Shown piece by piece: positions 43,771-52,338 of a stretch of DNA of 64,000 bases. Location of the stretch: contig NZ_BMVU01000025.1 of the NCBI RefSeq assembly GCF_014650875.1, positions 60,401 through 124,400 on the forward strand, given 5' to 3'. Source of the stretch: Streptomyces minutiscleroticus (lineage in GTDB: Bacteria > Actinomycetota > Actinomycetes > Streptomycetales > Streptomycetaceae). The position numbers were made by a program, and so were the translations under genes. Under the pieces are notes generated by a model, which was not told the DNA's origin, made no database searches, and saw nothing but the letters and a program-made list of their open reading frames with translations. The stretch's first letter is position 1. Every line of letters begins with the position of its first letter.

Positions 43771-44697
43771 TCAGTCCTTGAGGAAGAACGCGTGCTGCTC
43801 CGCCACCTGTTCGTACTCCTCCAGGCGGGCGTGGGTGCGCTCGGGGTCGGCGTCCGTCATGGCCTGCAGCAGCGCCGCGGACATCAGGACCGGGGCCGCG
43901 TAGGAGTCGAAGACCAGGCGGGAGCCGGTCCCGGTGGCGAAGACCACGTCCGCCTCGTCGGCCAGCGGGCCCAGCGCCAGATCGGTCACCAGCGCCACGC
44001 GCAGGCCGGCGTGGCGCGCGACCCGCATGGCCGTGAGCGACTCCTGCGCGTGCCGAGGCATCGCGAAGGCCAGCACCCAGGTGCCGCCGGCCTCCCGGGA
44101 CTGCAGCAGCGCGTCGTACGCGACGCTGCCGCCGCGGGTCACGAGGCGCACGTCGGGGTGGATGCGGCGGGCGGCGTACGCGAAGTACTCGGCGAGGGAC
44201 ACCGAGATGCGCAGGCCGAGGACGGTCAGCGGACTCGACCGCGACAGCGCGCGGCCGACCTCCACCACCCGGGCGGGGTCGGCGAAGTCGCGCCGCAGGT
44301 TCTCCAGGTTCTCGATCTCCGCGTCGACGGCCGCCTGCAGTTCGTTGGGGCGGGGCACGCCGGACGCCTCGGGCGCGCCGGACCGGGCGCTGAGCGCGAG
44401 CGCCTGGAGCCGCTCCCGCAGCGCCGGGTAGCCGCTGAAGCCGACCGCCGTCGCGAACCGGGTGACCGAGGGCTGGCTGACGCCGACGCGCTCGGCGAGG
44501 TCGGTGATCGACAGGAACGCCGCCTCGGCGACGTTCTCGATGAGGTACTGGGCGATGCGGCGCTGCCCGGGGGAGAGCCGGGGGCCGTCGAACAGCGCCC
44601 GCAGGGCCGACGTGGGGGAGGGCTCCGCGGCCGGGGCCGGCCCGCCCGAGGTGATCGCGGACGCCTGTGCGCGCGCCTGCTGCGGCGATGGCACCAT
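43771..44697 (-). CDS. MurR/RpiR-family transcriptional regulator
   Basis: A 308-aa regulator: N-terminal HTH_6 domain (about 40-115; LSITDLAERVGVSQPSVTRFATAVGFSGYPALRERL) and a C-terminal SIS sugar-phosphate-binding domain (about 140-290; LGLRISVSLAEYFAYAARRI, LAFAMPRHAQESLTAMRVAR, ALVTD). RpiR proteins control sugar-phosphate or amino-sugar catabolism. Neighbours do not name the sugar. ATG with AAGGAGG upstream (44695-44697). Confidence 0.92.
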   Translation of the reverse strand: MVPSPQQARAQASAITSGGPAPAAEPSPTSALRALFDGPRLSPGQRRIAQYLIENVAEAAFLSITDLAERVGVSQPSVTRFATAVGFSGYPALRERLQALALSARSGAPEASGVPRPNELQAAVDAEIENLENLRRDFADPARVVEVGRALSRSSPLTVLGLRISVSLAEYFAYAARRIHPDVRLVTRGGSVAYDALLQSREAGGTWVLAFAMPRHAQESLTAMRVARHAGLRVALVTDLALGPLADEADVVFATGTGSRLVFDSYAAPVLMSAALLQAMTDADPERTHARLEEYEQVAEQHAFFLKD

Positions 44698-44772
44698 GCG
44701 CCTCCTTCGTGACCCGGCCGCGTTCAACATAACGCACCGGCGACCGGGTCCGCCGCGGCGGCGGACGGGCCG

Positions 44773-46236
44773 TCAGCCCTGCGTACGGGGTGCGCGCAGG
44801 GAGCGCAGGGGACCCCGGCGCAGCGGCGCCGTGCGCCAGCGCGCGGTGAAGGTGCGGTCCCGCAGCGAGCAGGTCAGGGCGAGGCGGTGCGGCGTCTCCA
44901 GGAAGACGACGTCGAAGGCGAGGGTGTCCGGTCCGGTCCAGCCGCCGCTCACGGCGGTGGGCGGCGCGTCCGGGCCGGCCGTCCCCTCGTCGGTCGTCCA
45001 CTTCGCGCCGCCGAGGCGCAGGCCGAGCCGTACGTCCTTGTCGTCGAGCGCGACGCCCCAGCCGCCGCCGTCGGAGGGCGGCACCACCGTGATCCCGGTG
45101 AGCGTCGGCTGGTCCTCGCACACCCCGCCCCTCGGCACGAAGCCGGTGCCCGACCAGGCGTCCGCGCGGTCGGCGGGCGGTTCGGCCGCGCCGACGGCGG
45201 GCGCGAGGCGCAGCCCGGCCAGGCGCTCGCCGAGTGCCGCGTCCTCCTCCTCGCGGCCCTCCAGCGGGACCGGTCCGAAGGCGGGCAGCAGCAGGTCCCA
45301 CACCGCGTCCAGGAGCAGCTGCATCTGCTCGGTGGCGGCCGTCGTCGCGATCACCGCGTCGTACTCGGGCAGGACGACGCAGAACTGCCCGTACGCGCCG
45401 TCGCCCCGGTAGCCGTGCCGCGACATCCAGAACTGGAAGCCGTACCCCTGCTGCCAGTCGGTCTTCACGTCCGTCCCGTCCGAGGTGGGGACGTGCGCGC
45501 GCGTCGCCTCCGCGATCCACGCGGCGGGCAGCAGCCGTTCGCCGTCCCACACGCCGCCCTGGAGGTGGAGCAGGCCGAGCCGGGCGATCGCGTCGGTCGT
45601 CGCGTGCAGCCCGCTGAAGCCCAGGTCGCGGCCGGGCGGGAACTGCTGCCAGGCCACCTCGCCGATGCCCAGCGGGTCCAGCAGCCGCGGCCGCAGGTAC
45701 GCGGTCAGGCTCTGCCCGGTGACGCGCTGCACGATCGCGGCGAGCGTGTGGGTGGCGGGCTGGTTGTAGGCGAAGACGGTGCCCGGGTCGCGCTCCGGGG
45801 GCAGCAGCAGGAAGCCGCGCACGATCTCGTTCCGGTCCAGGCGCAGCGCCCGCTCCAGGGTCTCCGCCACGTGGCCGCTGGCCATCGACGCCACGTGCCG
45901 CACGCGCATGGCGCGGCTGCGCGGGTCGGTGACGTCGGCCTCGAACTCGGGGAAGTAGGAGACCACCGGGGCGTCCAGGTCCAGCAGCCCCTCGGCGACG
46001 GCGAGGCCGGCCGCCGCGGAGGTGAAGCTCTTGCTCAGCGAGTACAGCAGCTGCCGCCGCTCCGGGGTGTACGGGGCCCACCAGCCGGAGGCGACGAGGT
46101 GACCGTGGCGCAGGATCATCAGGCTGTGCGGCTCGATGTCCGGCGCGGCCTCCACGGCGTCCAGGAACGCGTGGACGCCGCGTGCGTCGACGCCCTGCGC
46201 GGCGGGCGGGCTGAGGGGCAGCGGACGGGCACTCAT
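44773..46236 (-). CDS. Class C beta-lactamase-fold serine hydrolase
   Basis: A 487-aa enzyme of the beta-lactamase/DD-peptidase fold: YSLSKS gives the SxxK motif (S66, K69), FAYNQPATH the YxN motif. An extra C-terminal beta domain (about 390-487) follows. No signal peptide is visible, so it appears cytoplasmic: likely an esterase- or amidase-type serine hydrolase, not a resistance beta-lactamase. ATG with GGAGGAG upstream. It is 75 bp upstream of rpiR on the same strand and may be co-transcribed. Confidence 0.88.
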   Translation of the reverse strand: MSARPLPLSPPAAQGVDARGVHAFLDAVEAAPDIEPHSLMILRHGHLVASGWWAPYTPERRQLLYSLSKSFTSAAAGLAVAEGLLDLDAPVVSYFPEFEADVTDPRSRAMRVRHVASMASGHVAETLERALRLDRNEIVRGFLLLPPERDPGTVFAYNQPATHTLAAIVQRVTGQSLTAYLRPRLLDPLGIGEVAWQQFPPGRDLGFSGLHATTDAIARLGLLHLQGGVWDGERLLPAAWIAEATRAHVPTSDGTDVKTDWQQGYGFQFWMSRHGYRGDGAYGQFCVVLPEYDAVIATTAATEQMQLLLDAVWDLLLPAFGPVPLEGREEEDAALGERLAGLRLAPAVGAAEPPADRADAWSGTGFVPRGGVCEDQPTLTGITVVPPSDGGGWGVALDDKDVRLGLRLGGAKWTTDEGTAGPDAPPTAVSGGWTGPDTLAFDVVFLETPHRLALTCSLRDRTFTARWRTAPLRRGPLRSLRAPRTQG

Positions 46237-46390
46237 CGAGGCTCTCCTCCGGTGGCGTGGGGACGGCGGCACTCTGTGTAATGGTCATCTTTCCTGCGGG
46301 GCGGCGGGTATGTCCACGGACCGGCCGCCCCCCTGCCGGGCGGTCGCGGGCGCCCGCCCCCCACGGCCGGAGGAGGTGCCGGGGGCTGGC

Positions 46391-47101
46391 ATGATCGTGC
46401 CTATGGCAGATCGTGTTGTCGCCGCGTGTGACGGGGCGTCGAAGGGAAACCCCGGGCCCGCGGGCTGGGCCTGGGTCGTCGCCGACCAGGAGGGAGCCCC
46501 CGACCGGTGGGAGGCGGGCCCGCTGGGCACGGCGACCAACAACGTGGCGGAGCTGACCGCGCTGGAGCGGCTGCTGACCGCCGTGGCCGCCGACGTCCCG
46601 CTGGAGATCCGGATGGACTCCCAGTACGCGATGAAGGCCGTCACCACCTGGCTGCCGGGCTGGAAGCGCAAGGGCTGGAAGACGGCGGCGGGCAAGCCCG
46701 TGGCCAACCAGGAGCTGGTCGTGCGGATCGACGAGCTGCTGCAGGGCCGCTCGGTGGAGTTCCGCTACGTGCCCGCCCACCAGGTCGACGGCGACCGGCT
46801 CAACGACTTCGCCGACCGGGCCGCCAGCCAGGCCGCGTCCGAGCAGCGCGCCGCGGGCAGCGAGCAGGGCTCCCCGGAGCCGCCGGCCTCGTCCGTGCCC
46901 GCCGCCAGGAAGCCGGCGCCGAAGGGCACGTCCGGGGCGGCGTCCTCGCGCGGGCGCTCCTCGGGCTCCTCCGGCCGCACGCTGAAGGCCAAGTTCCCGG
47001 GCCGCTGCCGCTGCGGACGCTCCTACGCCGCCGGCGAGACCATCGCGAAGAACCCGGACGGCTGGGGCCACCCCGAGTGCCGGTCCGAGGTGGCCGTGTA
47101 G
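46391..47101 (+). CDS. RNase H type I with C-terminal CxC...HxxC extension
   Basis: A 236-aa protein. Residues about 5-145 are RNase HI: ACDGASKGNPGP (first Asp), VAELTALE (Glu), MDSQYA (Asp) and LNDFADRAA (last Asp) form the DEDD metal site that cleaves RNA in RNA-DNA hybrids. After a Pro/Ser-rich linker, the last 40 residues contain CRCGRSY...HPEC, a probable zinc-binding extension. ATG at 46391 is used (GGGGG 5 nt upstream); an in-frame ATG 12 nt later is possible. Streptomyces have another RNase H; this is an extra, possibly repair-linked copy. Confidence 0.88.
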   Translation: MIVPMADRVVAACDGASKGNPGPAGWAWVVADQEGAPDRWEAGPLGTATNNVAELTALERLLTAVAADVPLEIRMDSQYAMKAVTTWLPGWKRKGWKTAAGKPVANQELVVRIDELLQGRSVEFRYVPAHQVDGDRLNDFADRAASQAASEQRAAGSEQGSPEPPASSVPAARKPAPKGTSGAASSRGRSSGSSGRTLKAKFPGRCRCGRSYAAGETIAKNPDGWGHPECRSEVAV

Positions 47102-47221
47102 CCGTCGTTCTCGCACGTCGGACGCGGTACGTCGGGATCCGGGCCGCTCGGGATGCGGAACCCGCCCCCGGAGAGGACCCTGGATGGGTGCGGGGGAGCG
47201 AGCCGACGAGGAGGACTGCTC

Positions 47222-47416
47222 ATGTCCATGATGGACAAGCTCAAGCAGATGCTCAAAGGCCACGAGAGCCAGACGGACAAGGGCATCGACAAGGCCGGCG
47301 ACTACGTCGACCGGAGGACCCAGGGCAAGTACGCCCAGCACGTCGACACGGCCCAGGACCGGATGAGGGACGAGTTCGGCGGCGGACAGGGGCAGGACGG
47401 GCCGCCGCGCACCTGA
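47222..47416 (+). CDS. MT0933/Rv0909-family antitoxin-like protein
   Basis: A 64-aa highly charged protein with the family wording MDKLKQMLKGH...TDKGIDKAGDYVDRRTQGKY, as in MT0933 antitoxins (Rv0909 of mycobacteria). No toxin gene (e.g. SRPBCC-type Rv0910-like) is adjacent, so it is an orphan or has another role; Streptomyces often carry such orphans. ATG with GAGGAGG 7 nt upstream. Confidence 0.85.
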   Translation: MSMMDKLKQMLKGHESQTDKGIDKAGDYVDRRTQGKYAQHVDTAQDRMRDEFGGGQGQDGPPRT

Positions 47417-47470
47417 ACGCCGGCGCCGGCGCATCGGCCGCATCCCGGCAGAGGGACCCGCTTCCGCCGG

Positions 47471-47507
47471 GCACGGGCCGGCTCCCGCACCGGGGGCCGG
47501 CCCGTGC
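47471..47507. terminator. Hairpin terminator between convergent genes
   Basis: Perfect 12-bp stem (GCACGGGCCGGC at 47471-47482 with GCCGGCCCGTGC at 47496-47507), 13-nt loop, after the antitoxin-like gene and before the 3' end of the ARMT1-like gene. Confidence 0.65.
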
Positions 47508-47623
47508 GCGTGCGGGGGCGGAGTCCTCCCGCGCGGGCCGGACCCCGCCCCTGTGACCGGGGGCCGTCGCCGTGCCGTCCGGGCACCGGGCGGAGGGCCG
47601 CGCCCGCACCGCCGGACGGTTCC

Positions 47624-48826
47624 TCAGGCCGACACCTGGACCAGGGCGTGCCGGCCGCTGGTGCGCCAGCCGGGCTCGGACGCCTCCAGACGCTCGACCG
47701 CCGGCGCCTCCAGGCCGGTCACGACGTCCGACTTGAGCGTGCGCAGGGCGGCGACCGGACCGGGGAAGTACGCGGTGGCCTCGGCGAAGGGCGTCTCCGC
47801 CGGCCAGTGCCGGTCGCCCACCAGACGGCGGTAGTTGAGGTCGCCCTTCATGATCGTCAAGGTGGCCGACGCGAAGTCGGCGGCGAGGTCGCCCGGCATG
47901 CGGTCGTAGCCGAAGGGGGCGCAGGAGAAAGGGTGCGCGCGCAGCTCCAGCCGGCCGTCCGCGAGGGCCCGCCGGAGCCGCTCGCCGGTCTCCGCGGCCC
48001 GCCCGGACGCCGCCGCCGTACGGGCCAGGCAGGCCAGGACGTCGGCGGTGACGGCGTCCGAGACGTAGTACGGGTACGCCTTGAGGTGCAGGACGACCGC
48101 CGCCGCCCGTCCCGTGGCCAGCAGGTGGTCGGCGAGGACCAGGTCGGGCAGCAGCTCGGGGCCCGCGTTGTCGGCGACGAGGCAGACCGTGCCGGGCGCC
48201 GACGCCTCCAGGACCGCCCAGAGCCGGGCCGAGTCGTCCGCGACGAGCCCGGTGGCGCGCTCGCCCGGTCCCGTGCCGCCCGCCGAGAGCCGGAACCCCA
48301 GGTCGGCCCGGTTGCCCCAGAGCGCCGCGTGCAGCAGGGCGCGGTCCCGCTCCGGCGGGTCGCCGGGGAGCCGGTCGAGCGCGGCGAACTCGGAGTCCAC
48401 GCCGCCGCCCGCGAGTTCGGCGGCCTTCATCGGCGCGAAGGGGTCCACGCCCTGCCACGGGCCGGGGCGGAAGTAGCGCAGGGCGGCGAGGAGCTTGCGG
48501 TAGAAGAAGCTCTCCGCCCACAGGAACGGCACCTCGGACCAGGGCCGCCCGTAGTGCCCCCCGCCCCACGCGAGCCACGGCCCGGCGCCCGGCTCGGTGC
48601 CGTCCAGGGGCTCGATCACTCCCTCGGTGACCTCCTCCAGGAGACCGTCGAGGGCGGCCCGCAGCTCCGGCGGGTACGGGGTCGCCCGCCGTACGCGCTC
48701 CAGGAGGGCCGGGTGCCGCTCGTCCAGCACGCTCCGGGCGAACGAGCCGGGGGTGCCGACGACGACGGGGGCGCGGTCCTCGGCCGGGGAGGCGGCCGTT
48801 CCGGTGGCGGGGGAGGAAGGTGTCAT
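47624..48826 (-). CDS. Damage-control phosphatase, ARMT1/DUF89-like
   Basis: A 400-aa DUF89-family protein. VADNAGPELLPDLVLADHLL carries the metal-binding DN/Asp pair, WGNRADLG and MKGDLNYRRLVGDRHW complete the site typical of ARMT1-type damage-control phosphatases, which hydrolyse unwanted sugar phosphates (e.g. fructose-1-phosphate). Activity here is inferred. ATG start; ribosome site weak. No operon partners. Confidence 0.88.
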   Translation of the reverse strand: MTPSSPATGTAASPAEDRAPVVVGTPGSFARSVLDERHPALLERVRRATPYPPELRAALDGLLEEVTEGVIEPLDGTEPGAGPWLAWGGGHYGRPWSEVPFLWAESFFYRKLLAALRYFRPGPWQGVDPFAPMKAAELAGGGVDSEFAALDRLPGDPPERDRALLHAALWGNRADLGFRLSAGGTGPGERATGLVADDSARLWAVLEASAPGTVCLVADNAGPELLPDLVLADHLLATGRAAAVVLHLKAYPYYVSDAVTADVLACLARTAAASGRAAETGERLRRALADGRLELRAHPFSCAPFGYDRMPGDLAADFASATLTIMKGDLNYRRLVGDRHWPAETPFAEATAYFPGPVAALRTLKSDVVTGLEAPAVERLEASEPGWRTSGRHALVQVSA

Positions 48827-48920
48827 GGGTCCCAGTAAAGCCCTGGGGGGCGGGACGCGGCGTCCCGGGCGGCGCGGCCCGCGGCGTCCCGGGCCCGCCG
48901 CCCCGGGGATCGCGGGTGCG

Positions 48921-50336
48921 TCAGCCCCAGGTGCGCGCGTACTCGCTGCGGTAGCGCCGGCGGCCCCGTTCCGAGCGGATGCGCAGGGCCACCAGGGCGA
49001 GCAGGCTCCCCGCGACGACGAACAGGCCAGGGCCCAGGGTGCGCACGTCGGAGACGCGGCGCAGCAGCGACGGTTCCGCCGCCGCACCGGGCGCCGCCCC
49101 GGCCCCCGCGGGCGGCGCGTCCGCCGGGCCCATGGCGCCGGGCGCGGCGGCCGGGTCCGTGGGGGCGGCCGGGGGGTCCGCCGGGGGAGCGGCGCCCGCG
49201 CCGTCGTCCCGGGCGGAGGGCGTGGCCGCCCGCCCGTCCGGGGCCTCGTCCACCAGCAGGGTCACCCCCAGCGCGTCCAGGGCCTCGCCGATCGGCTGGA
49301 AGAACGTCGTGCCGCCCTCGTCGCAGTCCCCGTTGCCGCCCGAGGTGACGCCCAGCGCGAGGCCCCCGGCGAGCAACGGGCCGCCGCTGTCGCCCGGTTC
49401 GGCGCACACCGTGGTCTCGATCAGCCCGCTGACGGTGCCCTGGGGGTAGTTCACCGTCGCGTTCACACCGGTCACCTCGCCGGAGCGCAGGCCGGTGGTG
49501 CTGCCGCTGCGGAACACCCGCTGGCCCACCGCGGCGGCGCCGGTGCCCGTGACGCGCACCCCGCGCCCGCCGCCGACCGCCACCACGCCGGCCTGCCCGG
49601 GGTCCGTGCCGGGCGCGTAGCGCACCAGGGAGTAGTCGTCGCCGGGGAACGAACCGGAGACCGTCTCCCCGAGCCGCTGCCGCGCGTCCCGGCCGGTGAA
49701 CCAGTCCGTGCCCACCGGCCCGCAGTGCCCGGCCGTGAGGACGAACTCGGACCGCCCGTCGGTCACGTTGAACCCGGCCGAACAGCGGCCGGTGCCCGCG
49801 AACATGGGCTCGGCGCCGTTCAGCCGGGGGGTGAAGGCGCCCTCGACGCGCTCCATGCGCACGGTCGCGCCGATGCCGTCGGCGACCTCCGCGAGGCGCG
49901 TCCACTCGGCGGCGGACACGGTGCTGTCCGCGCGGACGACGACCTGGTTGGCCGCGTAGTCCACCGCCCAGGCCGTGCCGGACACCCGGGGCGCGTCACC
50001 CAGTTCGGCCGTGGCCGACCTCAGCTCCCGCAGGGTGTACCGGACGCTCTTCGGGCGGGCGCCCGCCCGCTCCACCGCGTCCGCCGCCGCCTCGTCGGTC
50101 ACCGCGACGACCGGGCGCCCGTCGTCCCCGATCCAGCTGCCCGCCGTGCGCGACGGGCCCAGCTCGGCGACCAGGCGGGCGCCCGTGGCGGCGGCGTGCG
50201 CGGTGCCGCCCGCCGCGGCCGGACCGTCGCCGCCCTCGTCCGCCGCGGCGTACGACACCATCAGACCGCCGCACAGCAGGCCGCCGAGGGCGGCCAGCCG
50301 GGCGATGCGCTGAACGTTCCGTCGTGCGTGCCTCAT
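48921..50336 (-). CDS. Membrane-anchored streptogrisin-type S1 protease
   Basis: A 471-aa preproprotease related to 31253-32605: signal peptide (RHARRNVQRIARLAALGGLLCGG), prodomain about 50-180, protease domain with H204 (TAGHC), D234 (GDDYSLV) and S317 (GDSGGP). Unlike SgpA/B it continues into a Pro/Ala-rich spacer (about 360-430) and a C-terminal membrane helix (about 436-455) followed by Arg/Lys, so the mature enzyme would stay on the cell surface. GTG or ATG choice: ATG at 50334-50336. A sortase gene lies on the same strand 141 bp upstream. Confidence 0.9.
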   Translation of the reverse strand: MRHARRNVQRIARLAALGGLLCGGLMVSYAAADEGGDGPAAAGGTAHAAATGARLVAELGPSRTAGSWIGDDGRPVVAVTDEAAADAVERAGARPKSVRYTLRELRSATAELGDAPRVSGTAWAVDYAANQVVVRADSTVSAAEWTRLAEVADGIGATVRMERVEGAFTPRLNGAEPMFAGTGRCSAGFNVTDGRSEFVLTAGHCGPVGTDWFTGRDARQRLGETVSGSFPGDDYSLVRYAPGTDPGQAGVVAVGGGRGVRVTGTGAAAVGQRVFRSGSTTGLRSGEVTGVNATVNYPQGTVSGLIETTVCAEPGDSGGPLLAGGLALGVTSGGNGDCDEGGTTFFQPIGEALDALGVTLLVDEAPDGRAATPSARDDGAGAAPPADPPAAPTDPAAAPGAMGPADAPPAGAGAAPGAAAEPSLLRRVSDVRTLGPGLFVVAGSLLALVALRIRSERGRRRYRSEYARTWG

Positions 50337-50460
50337 CCATGGCTCCCGTGCGACCGTGCCGAACCGGCGTCACCAGTACGGGCGCCCCGCGAGCCGGGAG
50401 CCCCCCTCCAGTACGTGCCGCCGGGCCGTCCGGTTCACCGCGGGCCCCGGCACGCGGTGC

Positions 50461-50493
50461 GACCCGCACCGTGCGTCTCACACGGTGCGGGTC
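50461..50493 (-). terminator. Hairpin terminator overlapping the sortase stop codon
   Basis: Perfect 13-bp stem (GACCCGCACCGTG, 50461-50473, with CACGGTGCGGGTC, 50481-50493), 7-nt loop containing the stop codon (50478-50480) of the sortase. It should end the sortase operon transcript before the protease gene. Confidence 0.75.
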
Positions 50494-51305
50494 AGATGGG
50501 CGAAGACCACGGTGTTGCTGTCGTAGCCGGTCTTGTGGTCGTAGGAGCCGCCACAGGTGATCAGCCGCAGTTCGGGCCGGTTCCGCGGGCCGTACACCTT
50601 GGTGTTCGGGAAGGCGTCCTTCTCGTACGTCTCCACGGCGTCCACGGTGTAGACGGCGGTCCGTCCGTCCGCCCGCCGGGCCTCGATCAGCCGGCCCGGG
50701 GTGAGCGAGCCGAGGCCGGCGAACACGGCGGGCCCGCGCTTGGTGTCCAGGTGCCCGACCACCACGGCGGTGCCCGGCTCCCCGGGCGAGGGGCCGTCCT
50801 CGTACCAGCCGACCAGCTCGGGCCTGTCCAGCGGCGGGGTGGCGAGCTCCCGGTTCCGGTTCAGCTTCAGGCCCATGACCGGCGCCTTCAGCCCCAGGTA
50901 GGGGATGCTCAGCGTCGCTGCCGGGGAACGTGGCAGCGTCCGGGGCGCCGGGGGACTCGGCGAGGGGCGGGCCGGACGGGGCGTGGCGGACGGAGCGCGG
51001 GGGGCGGGCGGCCGCGGCGCCGCCCGGCCGGCGGGCGGGCTCGGCGGGGCGGACGCGGTCCGGCGCGGGGCGGGCGTGCGGCCGGCCTCCCGGGACCGGG
51101 CCGGAGCCGGGGACGCCTTCGCGTCCCCGGCCCCCGCCAGGCCGGACCCCGCCGCACCGGCGACCGCCGCGTCGGCCGGCCGCCCGTCGTCCTGGCACCA
51201 CCAGACGACCCCCGCCACCAGCACGTACGCCAGGACGACCGTCCTCGCCAGGCGGAAGGCGCGCGTCCGGAACCAGGGCCTCCTGCGGCCCCTACGCGGC
51301 GCCAT
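50478..51305 (-). CDS. Class F sortase
   Basis: A 275-aa membrane-anchored transpeptidase: helix about 19-36, a long Pro/Ala/Arg-rich spacer (60-128) that would cross the wall, and a sortase domain with VVVGHLDTK (H185) and RLITCGGSYD (C251). The pattern and spacing match class F sortases of actinobacteria. It overlaps the upstream gene (51292-51891) by 14 bp, so that product is its likely partner or substrate. ATG start. Confidence 0.88.
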   Translation of the reverse strand: MAPRRGRRRPWFRTRAFRLARTVVLAYVLVAGVVWWCQDDGRPADAAVAGAAGSGLAGAGDAKASPAPARSREAGRTPAPRRTASAPPSPPAGRAAPRPPAPRAPSATPRPARPSPSPPAPRTLPRSPAATLSIPYLGLKAPVMGLKLNRNRELATPPLDRPELVGWYEDGPSPGEPGTAVVVGHLDTKRGPAVFAGLGSLTPGRLIEARRADGRTAVYTVDAVETYEKDAFPNTKVYGPRNRPELRLITCGGSYDHKTGYDSNTVVFAHLTRTV

Positions 51306-51891
51306 CGGTGCGGCGGTGCAGCATCCGGACGTAGGCGAAGCCCGACACGCCGACCAGGCCCACGGCGGCCGCCGCGCCGACCTGGGAGACGCTCGGCTCG
51401 GCCAGGCCGCCGCCGCCCGCGGCGACGCCGCCGCTCGGGCCGGGCTCCGGCGCGGCGTTGGTCTTCGCGCACTCGACCTTGAAGACCTTCTGCTTGTTCG
51501 CGGTCGGGTTGCCCGGGACGGTCCAGCTCAGCTTGTACTGCCCGTCGGGCAGCGACTGGGCCGGGGTGCGGCCGGTGCCCTCCTGGAGCGTGAGGGTGCC
51601 GGTCAGCGTCGAGGTGCTCGTGCTCTTGGGCTGCGGCTCGATGGTCCAGCTGAGCGTCGGCACCGTGTCGAAGTTGGTGGCGTCGAGGTAGAACTCGCAG
51701 ACCTTCGGCTCGTCCCGCAGGTCGCCGGTGGGCGTGTTCGGCTGGTGGACCTTGACGTCGCCGTTGTCCCCGGGCGCGGCGAGGGCGGACGGAGCGGCGA
51801 GCAGGACGCCGCCGGCGGCGACGGTGACCGCCGCGAGGGCGGCCGCGCCCGTGCGGGCGGGGCGGGGGCCGGAGAGGGGGAAGGCAGGCAT
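51292..51891 (-). CDS. Secreted, C-terminally anchored protein, probable partner of the sortase
   Basis: A 199-aa exported protein: signal peptide (AAALAAVTVAAGGVLLAAPSALA), an all-beta domain (TPTLSWTIEP..., STLTGTLTLQEG, QYKLSWTVPG), one Cys pair, a Gly/Pro linker and a C-terminal hydrophobic segment with a positively charged tail (GFAYVRMLHRRTD). The tail has sorting-signal layout, but no LPxTG or LAxTG is seen before the helix; the nearest residues are LAEPSVSQVG. GGAGGA about 8 nt before the ATG. The stop overlaps the sortase start, so the pair is translationally coupled. Confidence 0.82.
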   Translation of the reverse strand: MPAFPLSGPRPARTGAAALAAVTVAAGGVLLAAPSALAAPGDNGDVKVHQPNTPTGDLRDEPKVCEFYLDATNFDTVPTLSWTIEPQPKSTSTSTLTGTLTLQEGTGRTPAQSLPDGQYKLSWTVPGNPTANKQKVFKVECAKTNAAPEPGPSGGVAAGGGGLAEPSVSQVGAAAAVGLVGVSGFAYVRMLHRRTDGAA

Positions 51892-52190
51892 GCGGGGTTC
51901 CTCCGAGAAGTGCGATTGTCGTACAAATCTGTCGTGCGACTGACTTTCTGTCACATTCGCGGCGGGACGATGCGGCACAACGCTGATGACACGTCAGAAA
52001 CCGCCCGATCGGCCCAGTCCCGGCGCCCGGCCGGGCCGGATCCCGGGGCCGGGAGGGGGCAGGGGGCGACCGCCCCGGGGCGGGGTGCCGGAGGTCCTCC
52101 GCGCGGTCGGCGCGCCGTGCCGGTGTGACCCGTCCGGGCGGCTCCGGGGCGGACCTGCGGCCTGTTCCGGTACGTGCCCTTCGCGCCGAC

Positions 52191-52326
52191 TTGACCGGGC
52201 GGAGGAGGTGTCTAGAGTGGCGACTGATTGAACGTCGAACTGCTTTCGGGCGACTCTCCGCGGCCGTCGGCGGTTTCCGGCCGTCCCGTACCCGAACACC
52301 CAGTCATGCCCGGACACCCAGTCATG
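52191..52326 (+). promoter_or_regulatory. Vegetative-type promoter and direct repeats before the VOC gene
   Basis: TTGACC (52191-52196), 16-bp spacer, TAGAGT (52213-52218): a good HrdB-type promoter. Downstream lies TTGAACGTCGAA (52228-52239), a partial palindrome, then two exact copies of ACACCCAGTCATG (52296-52308 and 52314-52326), the second placing an ATG five codons upstream of the likely start. Confidence 0.6.
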
Positions 52327-52338
52327 GAGGAGCCCACT

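Noticed and set aside
44773..46236. Beta-lactam resistance gene
   Set aside because: No signal peptide and no resistance-type neighbours; the fold covers many esterases and amidases.
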